This document shows, piece after piece, positions 1 to 11,781 of a stretch of DNA of 64,000 bases. The notes beneath the pieces were generated by a model. That model was given only the letters and a program-made list of their open reading frames with translations. It searched no databases and was not told where the DNA came from. Made by a program: the position numbers and the translations under genes. Position 1 is the first letter of the stretch. Every line of letters begins with the position of its first letter. This stretch comes from Galeruca laticollis (lineage: Eukaryota > Arthropoda > Insecta > Coleoptera > Chrysomelidae), in NCBI GenBank assembly GCA_963921935.1, contig OY998181.1:118192957-118256956 (forward strand), given 5' to 3'.

Positions 1-1300
1 CACCTTCCCACATCTTCAAGCATGATATACAAGTCGGGGAATATATTCTTGAAAACCAAATATCACACAATTCCCTTCCTCCACTGACATTCACCAGTTT
101 GGTAATAGTTATTCTACCACCAAATCTTTCATAACATATGAAGTTTTTGTAAACGCTAAAATTACAATGATTTATTTACATGGGAAAGTTTTTTATACGC
201 AATTTTGTATTTTATCCATTTTCAGTTTAAATTAAAAAACAAACAATATTATAATGAGTCGCCCAGACGTTATAATGACTAAAAAATTACTCCTCAAACC
301 ATTTACACTTAATAACATGCTTGTCTTAGAGACAAAAATGTCCCCTCGACCCATCAAACTTCTTGAAGACCGCTTAAAAGCCATCCCCAAATACAGAAAC
401 CTTACAAACATCTGCCTTTGAATTTCTAATCCAAGAAACATTTCTGAAAAAACTGTAATTGCGATTTATTTCAAATTCTAAACACGAAGTTGGACCTGAA
501 AATTCACACCAAGACTTTATTGCCTCCCTGCATACAAAAACTAACATATGAAACTATACGTTTATTGTACTTATAAATGATATTGACATCCAAGTTATAG
601 TTGGCTAATGTTTTGGATATTTCTATTCCTGAAGCAGATATCCCAGAGAGTTTTATTCCTGCTCCGTTTCATTGTTATTTAGATATTGAAAAAGACCCAT
701 GTAAAATTAAATGAATGGTTAATATATTGATATACTAATATGAAACAAAATGGTTGATAACATTTATAGTTCAGCTAAAGCATATGTGCATGTGAAGACG
801 ATTTATCTTGAACTACTCAGCCAAAGTATCAGCAAACCCAAATAATCCTATATATACTCTAATTGTCCAAAATGCAAATCCAATTAAGCTTTTATAGGTG
901 TCTTCAATACTATACCCACTCTTGTTGATCTCATATCCCACCCCAATTTCTCCCAGTCTACATTGGACAAAAATCCGTGCCTACGTAAACTCCCTTACTA
1001 ATTTTACAAAGTACCATTCTAAGACTGAGTTTTCTAGATATTAGAAACAAACACAAGCCTATACACTGACACACAAAAATGTGATTCTGTTAGCAGCACA
1101 GTTACTACATCTCATGAAATAACCGAGTTAGCTTTCTCTCCTGAACTCGAGTATACACACTGCTGAACTGTGTGGAATGCTTCAGATATTAATTGTTTAA
1201 TTTCATTTCATATCCCACCAGCTAATACGCGGACTCTAACATCGATTATCTCAATAAATCATATCGTCGGTGCAATGCCACACCCACGAATGTACAAAAG
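1..1300. other. No recognisable gene (AT-rich flank)
   Basis: Only short open frames of about 70 codons occur here. None has a recognisable domain, splice context or repeat boundary. The stretch may be intergenic or old repeat. Confidence 0.5.
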
Positions 1301-1339
1301 TTTCGTTTTTCACCTAAGTACACCACTAAGAATGTCTCA

Positions 1340-4300
1340 GTCATACCTCTGCTCTGCCACAATCATGAATGTGATTGAAGGTTAAGAGATGGTGGGGAGG
1401 AGATGTGCACTTTCACGAAAGTCGGTTTGTATTGTTCACATGCAATGCGTGCATCGCGAATGTACCAATTCGTGTTTGTGGCAGAGTAGTGATTGAGTAA
1501 ACCTGCATATCGCGAAAGTGACACTTTCGTGTTTGTGTCGGTGTGGATTTTGCATTAGTTTTACATTCGCATTTTGTGTGTAAAAATGAACGCCCGCACA
1601 GCTAAAATATTTCGAAACTTGACAAAGTCTGGATTCACCAAAAGAGGATGAAATGGAGGTAGGTAGATGTTAATATGCTAAAAAATAGTTTTTTGCGTTT
1701 TCTGCAAAATTTTCAAAAAAAAAATATACGTGGTACTGCACTTTACCTGTCTATTTGGCAACTAGTTTAACTAAAAAATTCGATATTTCTTTCAGTATTC
1801 GCTAATGTAGGTTTTTTTTTTATTAGATGCAGAAGAAAATTAATGACGAATGCGACACCAAACAAGAATATGGACCCGGAATATCAAACGTTCCTGCTTC
1901 TATACCAAATAATGAAGGAATGCTCTGTCCAACGGTTTCAGGGAACCAACTAGAAAGTATTGCTTTTTATTTTAAAATTTTACGTCACTGATAAATACAA
2001 CGAAGAATTTGTTTCAACACAATCTTTAGTAGAAATTTCGGGCATCTCCAGTAGGGGACCGACGTTCGATAGCGAACTAGCTGCAAACAAGAGTAATCTT
2101 TCTGACTTCATCAGATAACTATAATCCCGAAGAGGAATCAACTTCTAGCAGTTCTTCCTGCTCTTCTTGTTCGAGCTCCAGCAATACAACATCAGAATCA
2201 GAGGATCAAAATTAAATAAGAGAAAATAGATTGAGTAAGTTATTTAGAAAGGTGTGGCACATACATACAATTATTGCAAAGCTATATTTTTGTTTCAAGG
2301 TGGCCGCTTGGAAGAAAAACATAAGGAAACAAAAAAGATTAAAAGGAGAGCCTAATGTTTTGTTCTAGAGGTAAAGGGAGACCCGCACGTCCCATGTTAC
2401 CATTCCCGTGTTCTGGTAAAGCAAACCACAAATGTGACACTTTTATCAACGAGGAAAACCGACGCAAAATTTACAATGAATTCCGTAAAATGATTTCGGT
2501 AGATGATCAGCGAATTTTCTTAAATAGTCATATTGATAAACAAAAGAAAAAGAGAGTGACTAGAAACATTGAAAATTCAAGAACGTTTACTATGAGTTAC
2601 TCGTTTACCGTCAATGGGGAAAAAAGACCAGCATGCCGGGCCTTTTTATGGCTACACTCAATGTGACAGATTGATTTATGCGCGGAGCTGTGGCAAAGCT
2701 TTCTTTTAGCGGCATAGTTGAAAACGAAAAACGTGGAAAACATGTCCCACACAATAAATTGAAAGATGATGCTGAACTGCTGATTCGTGAACACATTCTT
2801 TGGTTTCCAGCTGTGGAGTCCCATTATTGTAGGGCCTCTAGTACCAAAAAGTATTTAGATTCTTCACTAAACGTCTCTATTATGCACGAATTTTACAAAT
2901 CAAAGTGCTCAGAATTAAATGTCCATCCAGTTTCTTACCAAAAGTATCGAGAAGTGTTTATAAGTTATAACTTGGGGTTTCATAAACCTAAGAAGGACCA
3001 GCGTAAAAAGTGCCTAAAATATGAACAAATGAAGAGAAAAAAACACACGAATAGGCTCTTCACGAACACATGCTAAGAAAACAACTAGCTCGTAAGGCTC
3101 GAGATGAAGATAAAGAAATTTCAAAGAATAATCCAGAAATACTGTCATTTAACTTTGACCTCGAAGCAGTACTAACGACTCCAAAGGCTCCAACAGGACA
3201 AATATTTTACCTACGAAAATTGGCTGTTTACAACCTGACTGTCTATAACTTAGGGAATCAGGACGGAATCTGTTACCTTTGGGATGAAACCCAAGGGAAA
3301 AGAGGATCAAACGAGATATCCTCGTGTATTTACAACTACATTATCAATCAGCCAAACCGTACTGAGGTTCGAATGATGTCGGACGGTTGTGGTGGGCAAC
3401 AAAAAACTCACATTTTGCTGCTATGTGCTTGAAACTTCTTAAAGATCACACTAATTTAAAAACTATTGATCACAAGTTTTTTGAATCAGGGCATACCGAG
3501 ATGGAGCGCGATTCACTCCACTCGAAAATCGAACAGAAATCAAAATCTGTTCCTGTTTATTCACCCGAAGATTGGGCTCAGATAATAAGAAGTGCTCGAA
3601 GACATCCACATCCTTTTGAAGTCAGATTCATGATGTTTGATGAAATATTTGATTTCAAATCCTTTGGAACACAAAACTATAAATTGAACCAAATTCCCTG
3701 GCAACAAGTTTGCTGGTTATGATACATTAAAACCTATGCTGTGGTGACAATGTCCTATAAAAAAATTTGGAGATGAATATCAACCCATAAACAGCATGAA
3801 AAGCCGTGGACGACCCAAAAACGTTGACCTGAAGAAAGCTTATGATAAGCAGTTGCCAATTTCGATTGCTAAATATAAAGATCTTCAGAAAATGTGTACT
3901 GATTTAACAATTCCAAAGAACTATCATAACTTTTATAATTCTATAAATGCCGATAAAAATATAAGAGACAATTTGCCAGAGCCAAATGAAAGCGAGGATT
4001 CAGACGAAAACTAAATTATTCAAAAATACGATTTAAGTGTTCTACTATAGTATTATAATATTATTATCTTTGTAGTTTTTAATGTTGGAAAGTTCTTTTT
4101 GTTTCACTTTTACGTTTGTTCATAAAATACGTTGATATTATTATAATTTCACGTATATGCGTTTTATTTAAATAAACTACAATGTCACAATCACGAATGT
4201 TACTTTTTTCGAAATATAATGCATATTTTCGTAAATCCCTTATAGCAGTTTGAAAATATAACTCTAGCATTTATTAATAAATGTACAAAAAATAATTCGC

Positions 4301-4400
4301 ATTAAATTCTGATTTTTAGCAACGAATTGAAAGTTTAAAAGTCGAATATCTGGTAATGCTCATTTTGCACATTCGTGTGTGTGGTATTTTATCGACCATC
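1340..4400 (+). mobile_element. Degenerate DDE-type DNA transposon, copy A
   Basis: This span contains the decayed transposase-like gene at 2300-4015 plus non-coding flanks with repeated copies of a CACGAATGT-type motif in both orientations, near 1359, 1467, 1519, 4190 and 4371. Such subterminal motif clusters are common at DNA transposon ends. No clean terminal inverted repeat or target duplication could be fixed, so the limits are approximate. A serine-rich acidic upstream coding stretch at about 2113-2214 probably belongs to the same gene. The relation to Sola-type elements or the DUF7869 family is an inference from the motif layout. Confidence 0.5.
2300..4015 (+). pseudogene. Broken DDE transposase-like protein (insect multi-copy family)
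   Basis: Five open pieces lie in three frames: about 2309-2351, 2355-2666, 2678-3076, 3070-3432 plus 3387-3722, and 3796-4014. They are collinear parts of one protein. In order: a basic start (WKKNIRKQKR), a Cys/His patch (PCSGKANHKC), a block with ESHYCRASSTKKYL, the catalytic-looking block FNFDLEA, then SDGCGGQQK, then SGHTEMERDSLHSKIE, which read as D, D and E positions. A basic tail with GRPK follows. This arrangement recurs in many uncharacterised insect proteins of transposon origin. At least four frameshifts break the frame, so it is non-functional. The tail block LPISIAKYKDLQKMC pairs with a similar block in copy B at 28138-28353. Confidence 0.6.
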
Positions 4401-5440
4401 GTTCAAGAAATATGTAATTCTATTGCCCGCTTTTCTTCCCATTGAGTGTTGCAAAAATTATTGGGTCCCGTCATAATATGTTGGAATACCAGACAATGAG
4501 ATATTCAATTGTGCATAGAGCTAGCCTTATCTAGCAACAGGATACCCTAAACAATGCGTCTTACAAATAGTTATAGGCTTTTTTTGAAGACTCCACAAAA
4601 GAGACTCGGCAAATCCTAATGGCAGTTAAAAGTCCACCTAAATGTCACTAATACTGCTCGTTAATTTCACCAACCCAAGAGAAGCACAAATTAATAGAGA
4701 AATGAAGAGCATAATTCAACATGTTTTAAAGTACCTTCCAGACATTAAATTATAACATAACATTTTACGCACTTTATTCCATTAGCTATTCAATATTTAA
4801 AAAAATGGTCATTCAAAGATATTTGAATATCATTTGTAGATAGGCAACATTGTATGAGAAAAAGGAAAAAAGAATGAAGAGAAATGTACCATATAATATT
4901 GCCAACTTTTGGAAACAATATAAAATCAATTAATAATAAAATGAACCCTTCCTTATAAATTCGTTGGATGTAGAGACTCTCAGATAGGTGGGAAATGTTC
5001 TCAGAACGTAGGACTAGAAAAGTTAATAGGAACAAATATTAGAGAAAATGGTAAACATAGAGTTACATTAATTATATCAATAATCTAAATATTAAGTCAA
5101 ACATTCTTAACAAACTTTAGTATCTTATAAAGAATATTCACCTATGATATTTTACATCTAGGATTTCTAGATAATTTGAGGAAAAACCATCGTAACAAAA
5201 TATTTTTAGACCAGATTGATGTGCAAATAGTAAACATATATCAATTCCCCGGTCATCAAAATCACCTGTAATGTAAATTATTATTTTTAATGATTAGGTC
5301 CAACTGGATATTTGCTAGGGCACATATAAAAAACTAAAATATATTATTAAAGTGAGATAAGTCTAAATTTTGGAAGTTATAACTTTAAATTGGTATTAAA
5401 TTGTTAAGTGATGAGCATTTGATTAATTTAAGTAGTTTGC
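4400..5440. other. No recognisable gene
   Basis: AT-rich sequence between transposon copy A and the 3' end of the minus-strand LINE. The open frames are short and resemble no protein I recognise. Confidence 0.5.
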
Positions 5441-5643
5441 TCAGTCTTCACAAACTTCAATGTAGTAATCTTTATTATAGGATATATCCTAATCATAGTT
5501 CCAAAAATTAATTCAAATGTAAATAGACATAACATAGTAACTGAGATTACCTAGTAAAAAATACATGGAAATAAGAATAACAAAAGTATAAAAAATATAG
5601 ATATACATAGATACACAAATATAAACAAATATATTCCAACCAA

Positions 5644-8410
5644 TCAACGCTCTAGATATTCTAGCAATTTACTTTTAAATCCCTTCACAGTATTTTCCAC
5701 CTTAATAATATTTGGTAAATTATTAAATTCTTGTAGCTCCTTGTAGAATAAATTGTTCATACCACTACTAGTGTGGGTTCTATGTATATGAAAATAAGCA
5801 TTTGATCTTGTCTGGTGTTCATGTATTTGATTATTGAAAAAAAGAAATTCATTAAAATATGCTGGTTGGAGTCCTTTAGTTATTTTGAATATGAAAACCA
5901 TCGTTAGAAAAAACAATCGATTTGAAATTGACAACCACTGCAGCATATTCAACATTTGATTAATGGAAGTATAGCGACTGCATCTCAAAATGATTCTGAT
6001 ACCTCTATTTTGAAGTTGGGAAAGTCTGTTTTGGTTTATTAAATGCATTAAAGTTGGGCAGTACTCAAAATGAGGCTTAATTATCCAGTTATATGTCAAT
6101 ATTCTGGAGTTAATAGTCAGATTATTTGCTATTCTAGAAAAAAAATATAATTTTTTAGAGATTTTTTTTATCACATATTCAGCATGACTATTTAAACTCA
6201 GAGTGTTGTCTATAATAACTCCCAAATATTTAATTTCAGACACATATTCTAATGCCGTGCTATCAATTTCGAATTTTATTTCATTGTAGTTAATAGAGTT
6301 TAATTGATATTTAGTTGTTATCACCATAGCTTTTGTTTTATTAGCATTCAGTTTCAATTTGTTTTTATGTAATTATCCCTCAATATTCTTCATAGAACAT
6401 TTAAGAGCATCTACAGCATTATTCAGTTCCACATTTGAAGTATAAAATAATGTATCATCTGCGAACAGATTAAGTTCATGTACCCCAGGAACATAATAAA
6501 TATCATTTAGGTAAATTATAAATAGAAGTGGCCCTAGCACACTTCATTGGGGGACACCAATGCTGATATCTATCTCTTCAGATATTGTAGAACTGATTTT
6601 TGTTTTCTGCTATCTTTTATTGAGGTAACTCATGAACCAAGCCAGTTCAGATCCTGCTACTCCATAATTTAATTTATTCATTAAAATGTTTCTGTCAGTT
6701 TTTTCAAAAGTTCGCTTGAAGTCTAGAAAGACAGCAACAGTAAATTTATTGTCATCATATGCCTTTTTCCATTTAGAGTAAGTATACTGAATAGCTGATT
6801 CAAACGATGATTTTTTCTAAATCCTGATTGCTGACCTAGGAATAATTTATTATGATCAAAGTATTCAACTAATTGCTCGTACGCTGCCATTTAAAGAACT
6901 TTTTCCAATGTTGGTAGAGTATATATCGTTTGCTTCAATTGTATTATTCACCTTTGGTATAGGAACAACAGTACTTATCTTCAGTTAGTCCGAAAAAATT
7001 CCTTTTTCCAGATATGTATTAGCAAGGTCTAATAACACATGCCCAAAATCCTCAAATGTTTCTTTCAAAAATTTGCTATTCAATACTTCGGACGTGTTCT
7101 TATTATCCAAAGAATGAACAATCCTTCTAAGTTCAGTCATAGTTAATAATTTAAATTTAGAGAACGAACTCCCAATAACTACAAAATGTGCAGACTGTGG
7201 AATACTATCAGATATACTCGAAACACTGTTTACAAAATAAGTATTAAAATTCTCGGCTATCTCTTGCTCCTTATCACTAACTGTTATTGAATTGTTTTCA
7301 CAGAAGATGACTTTATTAACTGCATTATTATTTACTGGATTTATTTATAATTTAAGACTTTTTTCTTGGATTGTTACGATTTGAGTCAATTTGTTGTTCA
7401 TAGTAAAGAATGTTTTTATGTTTTAATATATTAACATACTGATTTCTAACAATAGTGTTCCCAGAATTGATAACTCTGAGAATTGTAACTTTTTTTAAAT
7501 TCTTTATATATTGAGTCTCTTTCCTTGGCTTTATTTTTCAATTCAATATCATAGTAAGGTAAATTATTATTTTTTATGGAGATATTGTGTTCAGGGCATA
7601 ATTATCTACTATAATTTTAGTTTTAACAATTATTTCATTCAAGATTGCATTAACATCAATCGAATTTAATAGCCATGCTTGATCAAATGTTCAATATTTA
7701 TGTTTGAATATGTCTCAGAAGTAATATTTTGAACATACAGTTTTTTTCAGGAACGTGTGTATTGGATTTGAAACTGACAGATATCATTGAATGGTCAGTT
7801 ATCTTAGGTGTATGAAATACAGATGCTTGAACATCGCTACAATTTGTTACCACATATTCTATAACGGTTTTTGAGTTTGCTGTATTTCTAGTATACTGCA
7901 TAATTATTTGAGTTAAACCATACATATTTAACAAATTTTTAATTTTTTTAGTGTAAAAAGCATTGTTATCCTCAAAATCAATATTAAAATCTCCCAACAA
8001 TATAAAATTATTTTTAATAAAATAGCCTTCAAATAGTTCCTCCAAACAATGCAGAACTTGAACTGGGTGAGTGATAGAGTCCTCCAATCAACCACTTTTT
8101 ATTTGATATTTTCACTTCAACGCATCTCATCCAAAGATTTCCAGGAATAATACTGTTTTTTCGAATTCTGTAGTCTACTCCTTGTTTTATAAATACTAAA
8201 ACACCTCCAGTATGTCGACTATCGCTATCACAGCGGACTACACTGTAATTTTTAATTTGTATTTCAAAATCTTCTATATCCTAGGTGACTTTCCATTCAC
8301 TTAATACTGTTAATGTAGGGTTATAACACACAATATAAGCAATTATGTCCGATTTATGTGGAAGAAAACCTTCTATGTTTGAATAAATAATGTCTTCATT
8401 GAAATGCAGG
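5644..8410 (-). pseudogene. LINE ORF2 remnant: endonuclease and reverse transcriptase
   Basis: The endonuclease part spans about 8400-7700 (minus strand) with GGVLVFIK, LLGDFNID and ITDHSMI. The RT part is broken by stops and frameshifts between about 7690 and 6358. It still shows GVPQ followed by a stop then VLGPLLF near 6545, and LFADDT near 6460. The last 237 codons (6357-5644) are open and contain KYLGVIIDN and a thumb plus C-terminal region. The element cannot encode a full protein. The motif order endonuclease, palm, thumb is standard for APE-type LINEs. Confidence 0.8.
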
Positions 8411-8538
8411 CAGTCATTCACTTCAGGATATTTTTTTATCATTGTTGAGAGTTTCTTGAAGGGGGCGAATCAACTAATGTGGGAATATTATTTATGTATT
8501 TTATATACTTATTTTCCCCCTTGTTCTTACATTCTGCT

Positions 8539-8543
8539 GTTTC
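8539..8543. repeat. Target-site duplication of copia, left (GTTTC)
   Basis: GTTTC immediately precedes the 5' LTR and is repeated exactly at 17753-17757 after the 3' LTR. A 5-bp duplication is the usual size for copia elements. Confidence 0.9.
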
Positions 8544-8738
8544 TGATGAATATAGCTAGAGTTTCTGTCTTAGTGTTCTATGTTGTGTGTCGGATAGTTT
8601 TGTACTCCTAGAAATAAGATTTTGACAGTTCACTTGATATGTATGATTGACAATAAAAAAATTACGTTTGTCAGTTTTAGTAAAGTTAATAAAAGCTACT
8701 TAAAGTGCGTTTTTACTGCAGTAGAACCCATTACAACA
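8544..8738 (+). repeat. Copia 5' LTR
   Basis: A 195-bp direct repeat of 17558-17752, starting TG and ending CA. It carries AATAAA-like sequence about 110 bp in. It serves as the promoter and 5' end of the element RNA. Confidence 0.92.
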
Positions 8739-8752
8739 GGTTATGGGCCCAG
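8739..8752 (+). promoter_or_regulatory. Primer-binding site (initiator tRNA-Met internal fragment)
   Basis: GGTTATGGGCCCAG directly follows the 5' LTR. It is complementary to the anticodon arm of initiator methionine tRNA, not to a tRNA 3' end. This matches the half-tRNA priming known for Drosophila copia. Confidence 0.85.
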
Positions 8753-8853
8753 AGCATAAGAAGAACTAAATATAACGGCTGTAAGCAGACTGAGAAAAGG
8801 GTCGACAAATCGATACAAAGTACAAGCAAGGTCAAACTGAAAACGTAAAAAAA

Positions 8854-9375
8854 GGAGGCTGAAGAACCAAGCAAAATTAATTCGTATACGATTCCGGTTT
8901 TAGAAGCAAACAATTTTAATAATTGGCTGTTTAGAATAATGGCAATATGTAGGAGAGAGGAATGTAGTGATGCCATAGATCAAACACCACCAGCAGAAAC
9001 AGCGAGTCAGACCGACAAAGAAAACTGGAGCAAAAAGGATGTGAAAGCGCAATCAATCATAGCGTCAGATATTTCTGATAAACATCTAGACATCATAAAA
9101 GAAAGCACAAGAGCAAAGGAACAAATCAAAGATTTGAAGGCTGTCTTTGTAAGAACCTCATCGTTGACTAAATTAGCATTGTGGAGAAAATTGATTAACC
9201 TGAAAAACGAAGAAATTGAGAAACTAGAAGATTTATTTTTGAGGTTTGATACCACAATAAGAGAACTGAAAGAGAGAGGATCAGTATTAGATGAAGGAGA
9301 CAAAGTATGCCACTTACTTTTATCTCTACCATCGAAATATAGCCATGTAGTGACTGCTTTAGAAACTATAGAAAT
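8854..9375 (+). pseudogene. Copia gag, 5' part, interrupted by Helitron
   Basis: The frame is open from about 8854 and includes IPVLEANNFNNWLFRI, a typical copia gag N-terminal block. The first ATG is only at 8939, so the original start is lost or upstream. The last part (LLLSLPSKYSHVVTALE) is the conserved gag C-terminal helix region. The frame stops at the Helitron boundary and resumes at 11711 with KLDFVKHRLLDEELK, so the gene was continuous before the insertion. A frameshift then separates gag from the zinc knuckle and protease frame at 11782. Confidence 0.8.
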
Positions 9376-9518
9376 CTAGCTGACCCGGCGAACTTTGTTC
9401 CGCCTTAATGGCAACAAATAAGCAGACTTTTTTTTTAATTGGAAAAAATGCAAAAAAAATTAAATACCTACATTAATCATTCATAATTATTTTTGTATTT
9501 TAGTACATAGGTTGCTCT

Positions 9519-9860
9519 TCATTTAAGTACCTTGTGATACACGACATTTTTTGTTTTATTATCAGGCGCAAAAACAAACAACGCAGATGGTCTTCCGACC
9601 CGTGAACATGCCACGTATAATTGACCATGGGAAAAACATGAATGTTCTAGATTTAAACCACAAACTTTTAAGGATTGGCCTTGTGATTTGTTGATGGTCA
9701 TGGCAAATGCAAAACGTATCGGAAATTGAAGTCTTTTAAATTCAAACGGCATATCGGTTGGGATCATCGGTATCCTCGGAATGAGAACTTCCTCACCATT
9801 GAATTTTCCTATCATTATCGTAGCGTAAATTACATTGTTCATCAATTTTCTAACCACCAA
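9519..9860 (-). pseudogene. Helitron PIF1-like helicase, C-terminal fragment
   Basis: The 113-codon fragment contains FAMTINKSQGQSL and GQLYVACSRVGRP, the late helicase motifs of PIF1-family enzymes. It follows the fragment at 9897-10271 in element order but is separated by a frame break. The helicase would unwind DNA during rolling-circle transposition. Here it lacks its ATP-binding half and cannot act. Confidence 0.85.
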
Positions 9861-9896
9861 ACGCGTACCGTTGCACAGTTTTGGTTGGTTTATGCT

Positions 9897-10271
9897 TCAA
9901 AGCATGATTACTACGGAGCCAACCTTTAGGCGTAAATTGTGCGGTGGTAAGCCAGGCTCGTCCAAAGAGTTTAAAAATTCAATTGGATAGTTGGTGGCTT
10001 CATCTTCATTTGTGACGCAGTCAATAGATTTGAATGTTCCAATGATCTTATTTTGAATTATGTAGTTTAGGTCATCTACATCTTTATTCTTAGCCGCTAA
10101 AATTGCTCGCTCACTCAACCTTTCATTATTTTTGTAGTTAGAAATAATTTCTGGAAATACATTGTTGATAAGTTCGTCTTTTGATGAGACAAAATTACAG
10201 AAATTATTTGGAAATGATATTAATCCGCTCGATTCATCGACAGGTACTTGACCATTACCGATAGTCAGCAA
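9897..10271 (-). pseudogene. Helitron helicase, middle fragment
   Basis: A 124-codon piece with FPEIISNYKNNERLSERAIL and GLPPHNLRLKVGSVVIML. These blocks lie upstream of the late helicase motifs in Helitron proteins. The Walker A and B motifs are absent because the upstream part of the gene has been deleted. Confidence 0.8.
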
Positions 10272-10637
10272 TTGCTCCGAAAAATCTTCAGCAGATTAAG
10301 CAATGTAACTCTCATGTTTGTTGTCAGTTGGAGTTTCTTCACATAGCGCCATAGATTTATTTGCAAATATATTTTATGGACTTAACTGAATTGCAGTATT
10401 CAACGTTGCAATGTGCCTTGAACGATTTAGAAATGAGTGGCGAATATGGAACAATCCAACTGTTGTCGACAACGAAATCCATTCTTTTCACTTTCGTTGT
10501 GACGTATCTACAAAATAAAAACCAGACAGTATTAACTGGGTTATAAACACTTTTTTCGGTGGGAGAGTAGAGTTCAGAATTAGCAAATATACTACATAGG
10601 TACCAATAGATAAAGAAAGTTATTCTTTAACTACATT

Positions 10638-11258
10638 CTATATAAGTACTAAAATAAATACCTTAAATGTCGGATTAAATCCTCGTTCTTCGATAATATC
10701 TGCCCCAAATGACGTCATCTGGAAACAACCATTGTATTTTTGAGTATTTGCAAGAAAGTGGCGTGATTCTTGTGTTTCGCCACAAAGCAATGAATACAAT
10801 GGCTCAGGTGGCGGAGTCAACAATGGCAATTTCACTTTACCATTAAGGCAGCATAATCCAGGCGTTTCTCCGGAAAACTTTAATGCACCACAATACTCGC
10901 AAACTACGTCCATTTGCCCAATGCAAACGCTAGGATGCAAGCTGTAATCATTGCTGCAATCGTATTGAAACGCTGCTCGATTCAAATCAGCACTTGATAA
11001 ATATCTTGTTCTGCGTCGCAAATTATCTATTTGTTGACCTCTGTTGTTCGCTCGACAATTCTGCATTGCCAACCGAGCTGTTTCACGGGCTGCTTCAATT
11101 TGCTCTCGTGATTGAGAAGCAAGAAGTCGAGCCATACTATCGCGGCGCTGTTCACGTGCAATTTCTTGTTCTTCTTCACTCCTTTCATTTGCAGTATTTC
11201 GTATTCTTCTTGCATCACGGCTTTGTCGGGAAAGATTCGATCGTCTTGGTCGCGGCAT
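10638..11258 (-). pseudogene. Helitron protein N-terminal fragment
   Basis: A 206-codon fragment starting MPRPRRSNLSRQSRDARRI with an Arg/Glu-rich coiled stretch. It is followed by a Cys pair block (CEYCGALKF and LCCLNGKVKLP), the usual putative zinc-binding N-terminus of animal Helitron replication proteins. The Rep HUH motif is not present before the deletion. It begins about 450 bp inside the 5' end of the element. Confidence 0.8.
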
Positions 11259-11781
11259 TATTAATTAAACTTCACTTCACCTAAAAACTCAAATTTTCAA
11301 CCATACCGAGTTTTATAGTTCACTTCACTGTTTATACGAATGGGCAATGGCACTATCATTACATTAAAATTGTTAATTATTTATTTAATAGAAATAGTTT
11401 TATTATTGATTTCTTACAAATATCAAATTGTCATCCATACGTCATTACATAGCTGTCATTATACGTCAATTACATAGGTGTCATTTGCGTTTTGTTATTC
11501 CAAGTCTGATTCTTTTTTGTTATACCACGTTTTATAGTGACTGACGTTTCATGTCAAGTCACACGGGAATGCTGTCGAACGGGATAAAAAGTATCCTATG
11601 TCCTTCTCCTGGCTCTAAACTACCTCCCTGCCAATTTTCAGCTAAATCGGTTCAGCCGTTCTTGAGTTATAAGTGGAGTAACTAACACGACTTTCTTTTA
11701 TATATATAGATGTGAAACTAGATTTTGTGAAACATAGACTACTGGACGAAGAACTCAAACTCAACACACAATTTAACAATA

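Larger units (their letters stand above)
9376..11710 (-). mobile_element. Helitron, internally deleted
   Basis: On the minus strand the element starts TCTATATATATAAAAGAAAG and ends GGGTCAGCTAG, the classic Helitron TC start and CTAG end. A short hairpin (GGCG-AAC...GTT-CGCC) lies about 11 bases before the end. There is no target duplication, as expected for Helitrons. It encodes an N-terminal Helitron segment and helicase pieces. At 2.3 kb it is much shorter than an autonomous copy, so most of Rep and the helicase are missing. It sits inside copia gag, which reads on in frame when the insert is ignored. Confidence 0.88.
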
